Of a stretch of 64,000 nucleotides of DNA, positions 1-9,129 are shown in pieces. The stretch comes from CAZSBB01 sp964605235 (GTDB lineage: Bacteria > Planctomycetota > Phycisphaerae > Phycisphaerales > Phycisphaeraceae). The number at the start of each line of letters is the position of its first letter. Positions within the stretch are counted from its first letter, which is position 1. The stretch lies in contig CAZSBB010000033.1 of NCBI GenBank assembly GCA_964605235.1, positions 5,542 to 69,541 on the forward strand. Direction: 5' to 3'. The notes under the pieces are model-generated. The model did no database searches. It was not told the origin of the DNA and worked only from the letters and a program-made list of their open reading frames with translations. The position numbers and the translations under genes were made by a program.

Positions 1-1
1 C

Positions 2-1507
2 TGGACCACACCCGGAAGTTTTCAGATTGAAACGGACACGCAGGTGAGCGTGCCCTTTGCCGTGATGACGCGGCAGTATGACCGGGTGCTGCTGGGCTAC
101 CTGCGTTTTCTCCAGGCGCAGCGCTGCGGCTGCGACGTGTTTGGCGTCCACCCGGCGTGTCATCTGGACGACGGTGTGCTGGAGCACGATGGCAGCAGTT
201 GGCCGGTGACAGGCGGGTGGCATGACGCGGGGGATTTCCGCAAGTGGATGTTCTTCACGCTCTGGCATCTGCAGGCGCTGGCGACTCTCGTGGAACGGCG
301 CGGCGACGACCTGCAGCGCGGCGGCATCGCGCGCGCGGCGGTGCTCGACGAAATCCGCTGGGGCAACCGCTTTTTCCATGGCATGATCACCGACGCCGGC
401 CAGGTGTATGAGGATGTCGCCGGCGGTCAGGCGCCCGCCAATTCCGGGTTGAACTACGACGAGCACTGGTGGTTTGAAAACCATCCCGGCGTGTACGGCA
501 ACGCCAGCGACAATCGCTGGACGGACAACGTGCCGCACTCGGGCGATGAACGCCGGGTGCGCACCAGCTACAACCCGTTCGTGCAGTTCGCGTTTGTCGC
601 CTGCCAGGCGCGGGTCGCGCCTTTGCTCAATGCCGAGGAAAAACAGCACTGCCTGGAACTGGCGCTGCGGGCGTGGCGGTATGGACGACAGCGCGGGCAC
701 GACGGTCGGACGCTGTTTTTAACCAGTGAACTGCTGGCGGCGCTGGAGTTGACGCGGCAAGGTTGCAACGAGGTGGCGGTCGCCGATGTGGCTGCGCTGG
801 CCGCCCAACTGCTGACGCACCAGGACAGCGGCGCGGCTGGATTGCACAGCTATTTCATGGAGCCGGGCGGTGAGGCGTATCGTTCCATCGGCTTTTCCGC
901 GGACCCCGCGCTGGCGCTGCTGCGCCTGCTGGAGATTCTGCCCACGCTGCCGGGCTTGCCGGAGAAACTGAGCAGCCGGGCGCGCCAGGCGGTGGAGCGC
1001 TACATCGATGGCTTCCTGCTCGCCGACGCCGCCAGCAATCCCTATGGCCTGACGCCCTACGGCATTTACATCATGCGTGAACATCCGCAGCGCCAAACCT
1101 TCCGCGATGCCGGCCGGGGACGCGGCGTGCGCACCTTCATGGCGCCGTTCAACCGCATGGGCGTGGCGCACGGCCTCAACGGGCTGTGGATGAATCACGC
1201 CCACCTGCTCACCCGGGCGGCGGTGCTGCTGCAGCGAACGGATTGGCGCAGCGCCGCCGAACGCCTGCTGCACTGGACCTTCGGCCACAACCCGTTCAAC
1301 CGTTCCACCAGCGTGTCCATCGGCTTCCACCAACCGATCGGCTACTCCTTCCGCATCCCGCAACTGCCCGAGGCGATCATGGCCGGCTGCATCGGTTGGC
1401 CGGATGATTCGCCATATCTGGAGGAGTCCGCTGCGATCGAGTGGAACACGCTGGAGTATTGGGGGATTCCGTACCTGAATGCGGCGCAGGCGGTGTGTTA
1501 CTTGTGA
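2..1507 (+). CDS. Glycoside hydrolase family 9 protein, 5'-truncated
   Basis: Only the 3' part of this gene is present. The frame is already open at base 2, and the in-frame GTG at 44 has no ribosome binding site, so the true start is upstream. The 501 visible residues resemble the (alpha/alpha)6-barrel of GH9 enzymes, which cleave beta-1,4-glucans and related polysaccharides with inversion. GGWHDAGDFRKW (about visible residues 71-82) carries the family's catalytic-base aspartates. GHNPFNRSTS (about 429) matches the late conserved GxNP segment. SAAIEWNTLEYW (about 477) lies where the acid glutamate is found. An Ig-like N-terminal domain and signal peptide would be expected upstream but cannot be seen. 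The family call is fairly safe; the exact substrate is not known. Confidence 0.85.
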   Translation, partial: WTTPGSFQIETDTQVSVPFAVMTRQYDRVLLGYLRFLQAQRCGCDVFGVHPACHLDDGVLEHDGSSWPVTGGWHDAGDFRKWMFFTLWHLQALATLVERRGDDLQRGGIARAAVLDEIRWGNRFFHGMITDAGQVYEDVAGGQAPANSGLNYDEHWWFENHPGVYGNASDNRWTDNVPHSGDERRVRTSYNPFVQFAFVACQARVAPLLNAEEKQHCLELALRAWRYGRQRGHDGRTLFLTSELLAALELTRQGCNEVAVADVAALAAQLLTHQDSGAAGLHSYFMEPGGEAYRSIGFSADPALALLRLLEILPTLPGLPEKLSSRARQAVERYIDGFLLADAASNPYGLTPYGIYIMREHPQRQTFRDAGRGRGVRTFMAPFNRMGVAHGLNGLWMNHAHLLTRAAVLLQRTDWRSAAERLLHWTFGHNPFNRSTSVSIGFHQPIGYSFRIPQLPEAIMAGCIGWPDDSPYLEESAAIEWNTLEYWGIPYLNAAQAVCYL

Positions 1508-1593
1508 AGGTGGTTTCGGGTGCAAGCAACGGCATCAACTACGCGCCACCGGTTCGCGAGACGATCGAAACCGCCTGCGTCCGGCGCCCCTGA

Positions 1594-2034
1594 TCACCCG
1601 GCGGTCTGCGGGGTTTTGAACTCGAACCAGCTATTGGTTTTGCCGTAGTTGCCGTCCTTGTAGTTCCACTTGGACCAGGCGCGGGGTTTGCCGTCGGTGC
1701 GCACCCGCAGGGACCAGAGATAGGTGAAGCCGGGGCGGAGCGTCTGCTCCAGGCGATGAGCCGAGGCGGTCAAGCCCTCGCGGTAGTACACCTCTTTGCC
1801 GGGAATAACCGTGCGTGAAGGCAGCTTCACCGCTTCATAGATGACCAGATCGTAGGTGCAGGGAATTTCCGTGATCTGCTGCCAGGAGAGGGTCGGCGTG
1901 AGGGAATCGACGGTCGGGGTCGGCAGGCCGGCCTTGGGCGCCAGGGGGGTGACGCCGACCACGGTGGTTTGCGCGCAACCGCTCAGGAACACGGCGGCAC
2001 ACAGCAGGGCCACGAGCAGGGGTATACGGATCAT
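1594..2034 (-). CDS. Small lipoprotein with a fibronectin-like fold
   Basis: A 146-residue protein with a lipoprotein signal peptide: a short basic start, a hydrophobic stretch and the lipobox LSGC with Cys20 as the lipidation site. The mature part (about 126 residues) has the pattern of one beta sandwich. A 'SLTPTLSWQ' strand start and a later 'FTYLWSLRVR' strand look like fibronectin III-type domains. The start overlaps the stop of the upstream lipoprotein gene by 4 bases (ATGA), so the two are translationally coupled. A GGAG motif lies 8 bases before the ATG. It probably faces the periplasm or the outer membrane. Its function is unknown. Confidence 0.75.
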   Translation of the reverse strand: MIRIPLLVALLCAAVFLSGCAQTTVVGVTPLAPKAGLPTPTVDSLTPTLSWQQITEIPCTYDLVIYEAVKLPSRTVIPGKEVYYREGLTASAHRLEQTLRPGFTYLWSLRVRTDGKPRAWSKWNYKDGNYGKTNSWFEFKTPQTAG

Positions 2035-2618
2035 CGTGCAGGCTCCAGCGTCATCAGCACCGTCGGCGGCGTTTCCTCGGCACGCGCGGCGCCGCGTTGA
2101 CGCAACTGAGCGTCGGCGACCGCCTGGTTCTGGGTGAGTTTCAAGCTTTCCTTGGGATCCTCGGCGTCGAGGTCGACGATCAGCGTGCCGATGTATTGCG
2201 ACCGGCCGGCGGGGGGTACGTCAAACGTCGCGCCGATGCGGTTGCTGGCGCGGTATTCCACGGGATAAGCGAGGAACTCCCATTCGTAGCCGACCATCCG
2301 GTAGCGCCCCGGCGGCAGACGCCAGACGAAGGCCCCCTCTTCGGTGAGCAGGTCCTGATACACCGGCTGGACATCCGTCTCCGGGACGACGGAAATGCGA
2401 AAGTACCCGTGGCCCCAGAGCGTGCCGCTGCCATGCAGCAGGCCGCCATCCCCCCACTTCACCGGCGCTCCGCGCAACAACACGACCACTTGGCCGTAGA
2501 CGATCCCCTCGCCCGGCGGCAGCGCCTGGCCCTTCCTGAAAGCCATGTCCTTGGCGCAGCCCCCCAGCAGGGCGGCCAAGGTCAACACAAGGATGGCAAC
2601 AGGATGACGCCTGATCAT
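2031..2618 (-). CDS. Putative lipoprotein
   Basis: A 195-residue protein beginning with a signal peptide and lipobox LGGC (Cys21). The mature region has short beta-rich stretches such as 'LPPGRYRMVGYEW', reminiscent of the carboxypeptidase-regulatory or prealbumin-like folds common in cell-envelope proteins. The C-terminus is polar and alanine-rich. A GGAG motif sits about 9-12 bases before the ATG. It is the first gene of a two-gene minus-strand unit, and the downstream lipoprotein gene starts inside its stop codon, so the two products may act together in the envelope. I do not recognise a named family. Confidence 0.7.
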   Translation of the reverse strand: MIRRHPVAILVLTLAALLGGCAKDMAFRKGQALPPGEGIVYGQVVVLLRGAPVKWGDGGLLHGSGTLWGHGYFRISVVPETDVQPVYQDLLTEEGAFVWRLPPGRYRMVGYEWEFLAYPVEYRASNRIGATFDVPPAGRSQYIGTLIVDLDAEDPKESLKLTQNQAVADAQLRQRGAARAEETPPTVLMTLEPAR

Positions 2619-2881
2619 GATGAATATCTCCGGCCAACCGCAAAAGGTCAGGTGTCTGCAAGTGGTGATTGACCCGCCGGCCCCCTGCGTGATGAATGCT
2701 CATGATAAGTGCTGACAATGCCGCCAGCCACCGGGTGTCGGCATCATTTCAGATTGTTGGACGCCGCGGAACTGAAACGGGTGGCGTGCAATCCCGTCTG
2801 TGACGCGAATGCCGTGATCCGCGATCCATCCGCGCCTTGCTGCCGCCCAAGCGGGTTTCTATACTGTTCGCTTCGCTCAAC

Positions 2882-2954
<73 letters not shown>

Positions 2955-2966
2955 CTTGCCCCCCAC

Positions 2967-2998
2967 AAAGGGCTTACGGACCACCGTAAGCCCTTTTT
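2967..2998 (+). terminator. Rho-independent terminator of tRNA-Ala
   Basis: A perfect 13-bp stem (AAAGGGCTTACGG paired with CCGTAAGCCCTTT) with a 4-base loop ACCA, ending in a run of five T. It lies 12 bases after the tRNA. Confidence 0.9.
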
Positions 2999-3215
2999 CA
3001 TTTCCCCCCCCGGAAGTTCCCCCGGCCCTCCGGAATTTTCCCAGCCGTGCCCGGCCCCCCTGGGAACGCCGCGCCCGCTTGTGACGGTTGGCGAAAAACC
3101 AATCCCGCATCTTCCCAGCTTTATCGCTGGACCCGCCCCCGGGGCAATCGTTCGTTTGCATCAGCACCGCCCCCGCGTGGGCCCACTGGTTGACCTCGCT
3201 CGGAAGTACCCGCCG

Positions 3216-3869
3216 ATGAGTGCCATTTCTCTGCTCGACAGCGAATTCACCGCCCTCCAGACCGCTGGCAACATCACCGCGACGGCCGGCTGCGCGCTGG
3301 ACCAGGTGGCGGACCTGCTCAGCAACCTGCTGGAACTCGAAGCACAGCTTCAGGATGACGACCTGCTGGATGACGAGTCGGCCGCGCTGCAGCAAGAGAT
3401 TGACGAACTGCTGAGCCAACTCGACGCAACCGCCGGCGGGGCGAGCTTTGGCGGCGCTGCCCTGCTCGACGGCAGCTTCGGCTTGACCTTCGGCGGCCAT
3501 ACGTTGAACCTGCCGGCGATCTCCACCCAGACGCTGGGAACCATGGACCTGGCGGGGCAGGCGGTCAACCTCGGCGATCTTGCCCGTGACGGAGCGCTGG
3601 CGGATTCACCCTATCGCTCCGCGGTGGTGGAGGCGGCCCTGACCCAGGTCGAGCAAACCCGCAGCAAGGTCGATGAGTTTGAAACCAATCAGCTTGGCCC
3701 CCGCTTAAGTGCGTATCAGGCAGCGGTCGCCTCGCTGACCCGGCTCTCAGCGCAGTTGGAACAGGACGCCGCCGACGAACTGACCGCCACGCTGGCGGCC
3801 CTGGCGCAGCTCGCTGCGAACCAACCCGCCGGCGGCGGTCAGGAATCGTTGCTCAGCCTGCTGAAGTAG
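3216..3869 (+). CDS. Short flagellin-like helical protein
   Basis: A 217-residue protein. The frame is open further upstream through the tRNA, so the ATG at 3216 is chosen; GGAAG lies about 10 bases before it. Residues about 18-90 align by eye with the D1 helices of flagellin. An 'ALDQVADLLSNLLELEAQ' helix is followed by 'ALQQEIDELLSQLDA', then 'FGGAALLDGSFGLTFGG' at the place of the flagellin FNGKKLLDGS turn. The C-terminal half (about 130-195, 'VEQTRSKVDEFETNQLGPRL') resembles the returning C-terminal D1 helix. The polymerising D0 ends of flagellin are missing, and the protein is shorter than most flagellins. No flagellar gene is nearby. A secreted helical-bundle or hook/flagellin-derived protein is possible, but this is inference from pattern only. 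Confidence 0.65.
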   Translation: MSAISLLDSEFTALQTAGNITATAGCALDQVADLLSNLLELEAQLQDDDLLDDESAALQQEIDELLSQLDATAGGASFGGAALLDGSFGLTFGGHTLNLPAISTQTLGTMDLAGQAVNLGDLARDGALADSPYRSAVVEAALTQVEQTRSKVDEFETNQLGPRLSAYQAAVASLTRLSAQLEQDAADELTATLAALAQLAANQPAGGGQESLLSLLK

Positions 3870-4031
3870 CCCGGGGACGCCAGTGGCAATGATTGGCCTG
3901 GGAATGGCGTACCCACCGGCTGGCGGCGGCGGCTCGGTGATGCCGTGGGTGCTGGGATAGCGTCAGGTGGATTTGACCAAGGTGTCAGCACAGGTTTGTA
4001 GCGGGTGCGGCGCATCGCTATGTTCGCCGGC

Positions 4032-5333
4032 ATGTCACGACCCAACATTCTGTTCATCCACGCGCACAACACCGGTCGATTTGTTCAGCCCTATGGCTAC
4101 GACGTTCCCACGCCGCGCATGCTGCAACTGGCGCAGCAGGGGGTCTTGTTTCGCCAGGCGTACACCGTCAGCCCATCCTGCACCCCCAGCCGGGGCGCGC
4201 TGCTCTCGGGCCAGTACCCGCATGTCACGGGTTTATGTGGCTTGGCGCATCGCGGTTGGCGGCTCAGGGACTACCGCCAGACGCTCATTCACCTGCTCAA
4301 CGACGCCGGCTACCTGACCGTGCTCGCCGGCCTGCAGCACATCGCCAGGGATCGCGCGGAGCCGGGTTACCAACTGGACCTGCAGCCGCCGGGCCAGACC
4401 GGCGCGGAGGTGGTGCCGGGCGTGCAGCGGTTTCTCCAGCAGACGCACGAGCAGCCGTGGTTTCTGGATGTCGGCTTACGCGAAGCCCATCGGGCCTATC
4501 CTGAGCCGACCGCCGCGGACGATCCCCGCTACGTGCGCGTGCCCCCCGCCATTCCCGACACGCCGCGCACCCGGGAAGATTTCGCCGGCTACCGCGCTGC
4601 GGCACGCCTGATGGACGACAGCTTCGGCGCGGTGCTCGATGCCCTCGAAAGCTCCGGGCAGGCGGAAAACACGCTGGTGATCTGTCTGGCGGATCACGGC
4701 CTGCAGTGGCCGCATTACATGGCGAATGTGACGGATCGCGGGTTGGAAACGTTCTTCATCCTGCGCGGACCCGGCGGGTTCACCGGCGGCAAGTGCTGCG
4801 ACGCGCTGGTGTCCCATCTGGATGTGCTGCCAACCGTCTGCGACCTGGCGGGTATCGCCACCCCCGACTGGGCGGCGGGCAAGAGTCTGCTGCCGCTGAT
4901 GGATGGCTCGGTCGACCATCTGCACGATGAGTTGTTCGGCGAGCAGACGTACCATGCCGCTTACGATCCGCAGCGCACCATTCGCACCCGACAGTTCCGC
5001 TACCTCCGCTGGTACGGCGACCGCCGCCGCATCCTGATGCCCAACATCGATCGCGGGCTGACGCGCGACGAGCTGGTCGACCATGGGTTGGTGGAATCAC
5101 CCCGGCCGTCCGAAGCGCTGTACGACCTGATGCTCGACCCCAACGAGATGCGTGACTGCCGGGACGACCCCCGCTACGCCCAGGTGCTGGCGGACCTGCG
5201 ACAACGCCTGGACCAGTGGATGCGCGCCACCAACGACCCCCTGCTGGCGGGCGACGTGCCGGCGCCGCCTGGCTCGCAGGTCACGCATCCCGATGGGCTG
5301 CACCCGATGGACAATGTGCTGACGATGGCGTAG
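4032..5333 (+). CDS. Sulfatase, heparan-N-sulfatase (SGSH)-like
   Basis: A 433-residue alkaline-phosphatase-superfamily sulfatase. The motif SPSCTPSRGALLSG carries Cys50, which must be converted to formylglycine (CxPSR). 'VICLADHGLQ' supplies the C-terminal metal ligands. The usual N-terminal Asp-Asp is replaced by 'FIHAHNTGRF', a form typical of bacterial proteins close to sulfamidase. It should hydrolyse sulfate esters or N-sulfate groups of polysaccharides. ATG 4032 gives a start directly before the first beta strand (MSRPNILFIH); upstream in-frame starts at 4005 and 4020 are possible. No signal peptide is evident from this start, so the protein may be cytoplasmic. No formylglycine-generating enzyme is in the window. 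Confidence 0.88.
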   Translation: MSRPNILFIHAHNTGRFVQPYGYDVPTPRMLQLAQQGVLFRQAYTVSPSCTPSRGALLSGQYPHVTGLCGLAHRGWRLRDYRQTLIHLLNDAGYLTVLAGLQHIARDRAEPGYQLDLQPPGQTGAEVVPGVQRFLQQTHEQPWFLDVGLREAHRAYPEPTAADDPRYVRVPPAIPDTPRTREDFAGYRAAARLMDDSFGAVLDALESSGQAENTLVICLADHGLQWPHYMANVTDRGLETFFILRGPGGFTGGKCCDALVSHLDVLPTVCDLAGIATPDWAAGKSLLPLMDGSVDHLHDELFGEQTYHAAYDPQRTIRTRQFRYLRWYGDRRRILMPNIDRGLTRDELVDHGLVESPRPSEALYDLMLDPNEMRDCRDDPRYAQVLADLRQRLDQWMRATNDPLLAGDVPAPPGSQVTHPDGLHPMDNVLTMA

Positions 5334-5388
5334 CGGCGCGGGGTGGCGACTTAGGCGCTATTGGCTGATAATGCGGTTTCCAACACCT

Positions 5389-5473
5389 GGCCCGGTGGCG
5401 GAACGGCAGACGCAGCGGACTTAAAATCCGCTGACCCGCAAGGGTCGTGCGGGTTCGAATCCCGCCCGGGCCA
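5389..5473 (+). tRNA. tRNA-Leu (TAA)
   Basis: An 85-nt class II tRNA with a long variable arm. The acceptor stem GGCCCGG pairs with CCGGGCC, the anticodon stem is GCGGA/TCCGC, and the loop CTTAAAA gives anticodon TAA. The T arm is GCGGG-TTCGAAT-CCCGC. CCA is not encoded. Confidence 0.96.
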
Positions 5474-5578
5474 TTGGTTTTGGTTACCGGTGCTCACGTA
5501 TGCGGGTGGCCATCTCAGGTCGTTAGCAACACCTGCTGAAACAGGTCACAAGTCAATGGCCGCGATTCTGGAGGAGCG

Positions 5579-6664
5579 ATGAGCCTCTACAAGGTCAGCA
5601 CCGATCAACTCGAAGAAGTCGCACAGACCACATTCGCAGCAGAAGGCCTGTTCGAACGTCGAGACCTGCAACGATTGTTGCGTCGAAACATTGCGCCAAT
5701 CTCTGAGGACCTGTTGGTCATCGCCGAGGAATATGGGCAATGGGAAGACAGCAATCGCCGCATTGATCTGCTTTGTCTGGGTCGTGACCGTGAGCTTGTG
5801 GTGGTGGAAATTAAACGCACCGAAGACGGTGGGCACATGGAACTGCAAGCCGTCCGGTATGCCGCGATGGTATCGAGCATGACGCTTGAGCAAACAATTC
5901 AAGCGTATAGCCAGGGGCATAACTGCGACCTGGAGACGGCACAAAGTGAAGTGCTTGAGTTTCTTGCTTTGGATTCGCTCAACGAGGTGCGCATCATTCT
6001 TGTATCCGCCGATTTCTCAACCGAGCTGACCACCTCTGTGCTTTGGCTGAATCGCCACGGCTTGGATATTACCTGCATTCGTTTGCGCCCATACCGTATG
6101 AATAACGAAGTCCTGATCGACGCCACGCAAATCATTCCCCTGCCTGAAGCGGCGGAATATGAGGTCAAACTGCGTCAGCAGGAACAGGAAAAACGAAAAG
6201 TCCTAAGTGATCGCCAGGAAACATTTCGTAAATTCTGGGGGCAGTTGATTGAACGATCGCGCGCTCGGACTGATCTGCTCACAAACAAGAGCACCAGCAG
6301 TGATCACTGGTTGTCCACTGGCCTTGGGCGCAGTGGCTTCTTCTTGTCTCTTTCATTGACCCAGGCCGAACATCAGGTCGAGTGCTTTATACGCTTGTCT
6401 GGTGGAGCGAAACCCAGCAAAGCGGCGTTTCGCGCACTGCAGTTCCAGCGGGAAAAGATCGAATCTGATTTTGGTGGGCAGCTGGATTGGAATGAACTCC
6501 CCAATCGGCTTGGCTGCCGAATTTACATTCGCCCACCGGGAGGATGGAAGACTCCTGAGGCTCAATGGCCTGCCCTGCAAGACGAGATGATCGATGCAAT
6601 GGTCCGTCTGGAGCGCGCGCTGCGCCAGCCGATTGCGGAACTGGACCTGCATAGTCACAGCTAA
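5579..6664 (+). CDS. DUF4268-type protein with a nuclease-like N-terminal domain
   Basis: A 361-residue protein preceded by an ideal GGAGGAG site. Residues about 55-80 ('RRIDLLCLGRDRELVVVEIK') have the D...ExK spacing of PD-(D/E)XK restriction-endonuclease-like folds, as in NucS/DUF91 proteins. Residues about 210-355 look like the DUF4268 domain often found at the end of such proteins ('FWGQLIERSR', 'IYIRPPGGWK'). The likely role is DNA cleavage or repair, or a defence-related task, but no activity is established. The base composition is visibly less GC-rich than that of its neighbours, and it sits 105 bases behind tRNA-Leu. Both suggest horizontal arrival. Its stop overlaps that of the convergent next gene by 4 bases. 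Confidence 0.75.
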   Translation: MSLYKVSTDQLEEVAQTTFAAEGLFERRDLQRLLRRNIAPISEDLLVIAEEYGQWEDSNRRIDLLCLGRDRELVVVEIKRTEDGGHMELQAVRYAAMVSSMTLEQTIQAYSQGHNCDLETAQSEVLEFLALDSLNEVRIILVSADFSTELTTSVLWLNRHGLDITCIRLRPYRMNNEVLIDATQIIPLPEAAEYEVKLRQQEQEKRKVLSDRQETFRKFWGQLIERSRARTDLLTNKSTSSDHWLSTGLGRSGFFLSLSLTQAEHQVECFIRLSGGAKPSKAAFRALQFQREKIESDFGGQLDWNELPNRLGCRIYIRPPGGWKTPEAQWPALQDEMIDAMVRLERALRQPIAELDLHSHS

Positions 6665-7932
6665 CACCGACTGACGCGCACGCCCGGCAGCTCCGGCTGG
6701 AACAGGTCCGGGTTCAGGCGTACGCCCAGGCCGGGGCCGGTGGGCAGTTTGGCGTAGCCGGCTTTGATGACCACGGGGGCGTCGATCACGTCGCGGTAGA
6801 AGCTGCGGATGTGGGCCCGCACGGTTTCCTGATAGCAGCAGCCGGGCACCGCCGCGTTGACGTGCAGGCCGGCGAACAGCGTGAGCGGGCCGGTGCAGTC
6901 GTGCATGGTGGCGGGGATGTTGTACGCCTGCGCCAGATGGGCGACGCGCACGGTTTCGCTGATGCCGCCGACCCAGGTGGGGTCGATCATCACGTAATCC
7001 GCGGCGGCGCTGCTGAGCGTTTTGGCGTAATCCGCCCGGCTCAGGAGCATCTCGCTGACGGAAATGGGCAGCTGCGCCTGGCGACGGAAATCCGCCAGGG
7101 TGTCGAGGTTGTCCATTTTGAGGATGTCCTCGAGCCAGAGCGGCTGGATTTCACGCAGGGCGTCGGCGATGCGCAGCGCGGCGGGCAGCATGAAAAAGCC
7201 ATGCCCGTCGACGAGGATTTCCAGTTGGTCGCCCACGCGCTGGCGAATCTGCTCCAGCGGGCGCACCGCGGCGGCGAGGTCGGCGCGGCTGATGCGCATG
7301 CCGCCATGCCGATGGGCGGCGGCATCAAACGGCCAGGTCTTCAGCGCGGTGTAACCCTCAGCGAGCAGTTCTTCCGCCAACCCCGCCGGGTCGTGAAACA
7401 GGTTGTAGGAATCCGCCAGCGGGCCGGGCGCGCCGATCCCGCCGTAGCCCGGCCAGCCTTGCTGACCGCCGGGCAGCCGGCCGTAGCTGGGGTTGCCGCA
7501 ACTGTTGTAGACCGGCACGGCGTCACGCACCGGCCCGCCGAGCAGGCGGTAGATCGGCTGACGACACACCTGACCCAGCAGATCCCACAGCGCCAGGTCG
7601 AGGGCGGAGATGGCGCGCAACTCGGCGCCGCGGACGCCGAAGTTGGCGCAGCGTTCGTAGAGGAAGCGCCAGTGGGATTCAATCGCCAGGGCGTCGGCGC
7701 CGAGCAGCCGGCGCGCCATGTAATCGTGGATCATCGCCGCGACGGCGTGCGGGGCGTAGTAAGTTTCGCCGTGACCGATGAGGCCCGCGTCGGTGTGAAT
7801 GCGCAGCAGCAGCAGGCCGGGCATGACGGAATCGACGATGGCGGTTTCGATGGCGGTGATGCGCAGCGTCTGGTCCGGCAGCGGCGTGGCGGGCAGGTAG
7901 GTGAACTGGTGCGACGGGTCGGGCGTGGTCAT
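6661..7932 (-). CDS. Mandelate racemase/muconate lactonizing enzyme family dehydratase
   Basis: A 423-residue enolase-superfamily member, probably an acid-sugar dehydratase resembling galactonate dehydratase. The N-terminal capping domain (about 20-150) is followed by a TIM barrel. The visible catalytic elements are a Lys in 'ALKTWPFD', the metal ligands Asp ('ILVDGHGF'), Glu ('LWLEDILK') and Glu ('ISVSEMLL'), and a His in 'TMHDCTGP'. ATG 7932 is chosen because the first beta strand follows soon after and TGGAG lies upstream; the open frame continues to 8052 without good support. It probably takes part in breakdown of sugars freed by the neighbouring sulfatase and glycosidase, which is inference. 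The substrate cannot be read from the sequence. Confidence 0.85.
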   Translation of the reverse strand: MTTPDPSHQFTYLPATPLPDQTLRITAIETAIVDSVMPGLLLLRIHTDAGLIGHGETYYAPHAVAAMIHDYMARRLLGADALAIESHWRFLYERCANFGVRGAELRAISALDLALWDLLGQVCRQPIYRLLGGPVRDAVPVYNSCGNPSYGRLPGGQQGWPGYGGIGAPGPLADSYNLFHDPAGLAEELLAEGYTALKTWPFDAAAHRHGGMRISRADLAAAVRPLEQIRQRVGDQLEILVDGHGFFMLPAALRIADALREIQPLWLEDILKMDNLDTLADFRRQAQLPISVSEMLLSRADYAKTLSSAAADYVMIDPTWVGGISETVRVAHLAQAYNIPATMHDCTGPLTLFAGLHVNAAVPGCCYQETVRAHIRSFYRDVIDAPVVIKAGYAKLPTGPGLGVRLNPDLFQPELPGVRVSRC

Positions 7933-8026
7933 GGGACGGCTCCAGGCGCGGCAGGAACGCCGGCGGGAACAGCATAAATCGACGCTGACCGCGCGTCTGT
8001 CGGCAGCGCCACTGATTCCCCAAAGC

Positions 8027-8058
8027 AAAACGCCCGCGACGGGTTGCGTCACGGGCGT
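8027..8058 (-). terminator. Rho-independent terminator (minus strand)
   Basis: On the minus strand ACGCCCG pairs with CGGGCGT around an inner GACG/CGTC pairing, followed by TTTT. It lies about 40 bases after the stop of the PEP-CTERM gene. Confidence 0.75.
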
Positions 8059-8096
8059 GGCTGGGATCAGGCCGAATTGAACTGGTGTGAATTACC

Positions 8097-8798
8097 TCAC
8101 GCCAGGCGCTCACGGCGGCGACGCAGCAGGAGGGTGGACACGCCCAGCGCCAGCAGCGACATGGTCGCCGGCTCGGGGATGGGGCGCAGCCGCACGGTTT
8201 GCCCGACGGTCAGGTCCAGGGGGATGGTGGTGCCACCCGCCGAAACCGCCACCCAGTTGGTGATGCCGGTGTATGCGCTGAAGGTCACAAACGCGTTCCA
8301 CAGGTCGCCGTCGAGGCTGCCCAGCGCCACGCCGTCGCCGCAGCAGTTGGCCCAGGCGTGATCGAAGGCGAACGTATTGGCGTCGAGTTGATCGACTTCA
8401 TCGCTGGGCTCATCGGAGACCAGGGCGTTAAAGCCGTTGGCGTCGCCGGTGAGCGACACGCCCAGCACCGCGGTGCCGCCGGTGCCGTCCGCCTGGAGGT
8501 CATGCACCAGCACCAGCGCCAAGCCATCGATCGCCGAGTTGACGAAGAAGACATGGCTGGTGTCGGAGGCAATGCTCGGCGCCGGGCCGTTGAACGAGTA
8601 GGTGATGGTGTCGTAGGCGTAGTAATCCGCCAGCGACAGGGCGGTATCGAAGGAATCGATAAAGCCCAGCACGTTGCTGTTGTAGTCACCGGCGCCGCCG
8701 CTGGTTTCCTGGGCGACTTCGATCGTCGCCGCCTGAACCTGAGTCGACCACACCATGGCACACAACAGCGCCAAAACACATCCAAAGAATCGCATCAT
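8097..8798 (-). CDS. PEP-CTERM sorting-domain protein
   Basis: A 233-residue exported protein. The start is one of two adjacent ATGs (8798 or 8795) behind GGAGAG; the frame extends upstream to 8912 without support. Residues 1-23 form a signal peptide ending at about VQA. The middle is a low-complexity Asp/Ala/Gly-rich beta-type region. The C-terminus 'IPEPATMSLLALGVSTLL' followed by RRRRER is a typical PEP-CTERM signal: PEP motif, membrane helix, basic tail. Such proteins are cut and anchored by exosortase and are usually linked to exopolysaccharide or biofilm. No exosortase gene lies in the window. Confidence 0.85.
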   Translation of the reverse strand: MMRFFGCVLALLCAMVWSTQVQAATIEVAQETSGGAGDYNSNVLGFIDSFDTALSLADYYAYDTITYSFNGPAPSIASDTSHVFFVNSAIDGLALVLVHDLQADGTGGTAVLGVSLTGDANGFNALVSDEPSDEVDQLDANTFAFDHAWANCCGDGVALGSLDGDLWNAFVTFSAYTGITNWVAVSAGGTTIPLDLTVGQTVRLRPIPEPATMSLLALGVSTLLLRRRRERLA

Positions 8799-9129
8799 CG
8801 CAGTCTCTCCTCTTTCTCCCTCCGGGGCCGCAACGCCAACCACACCATTGGCGTCCCTGGGGCGGCACCCACCTTGGAGGTTGAGATTAAAGAGGAACAG
8901 TGCTGGCGACAATGGTGGACTGCCACCCTACCCCGGTTTTCTTGAGAATCTGCGTGAAGGGTTTGGTCTGGGTAATCTGGGCAAACAGCTATACGGCGCG
9001 GCAAGGCGCGATCCGCAGCTATTTTCGCGTCTTTTGCTGGCGTCACCCCCGGATTGGAGTTCAGCTCCAGCACCGGCGAACCCCGCAGTGCGCGGGCGGC
9101 GTCGGCGTCTGTTCGCGCACGGCCATCAC
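8799..9129. other. 331-base region without a supported gene
   Basis: This lies upstream of the PEP-CTERM gene and downstream of the next minus-strand gene, so it should hold the PEP-CTERM promoter. I see no clear promoter, tRNA or repeat, only a short GCGC-rich hairpin near 8996-9012. Short frames here do not look coding. Confidence 0.5.

Noticed and set aside
5389..8000. Integrated island bounded by copies of the tRNA-Leu 3' end
   Set aside because: No second copy of the tRNA end could be found by eye behind the nuclease-like gene.
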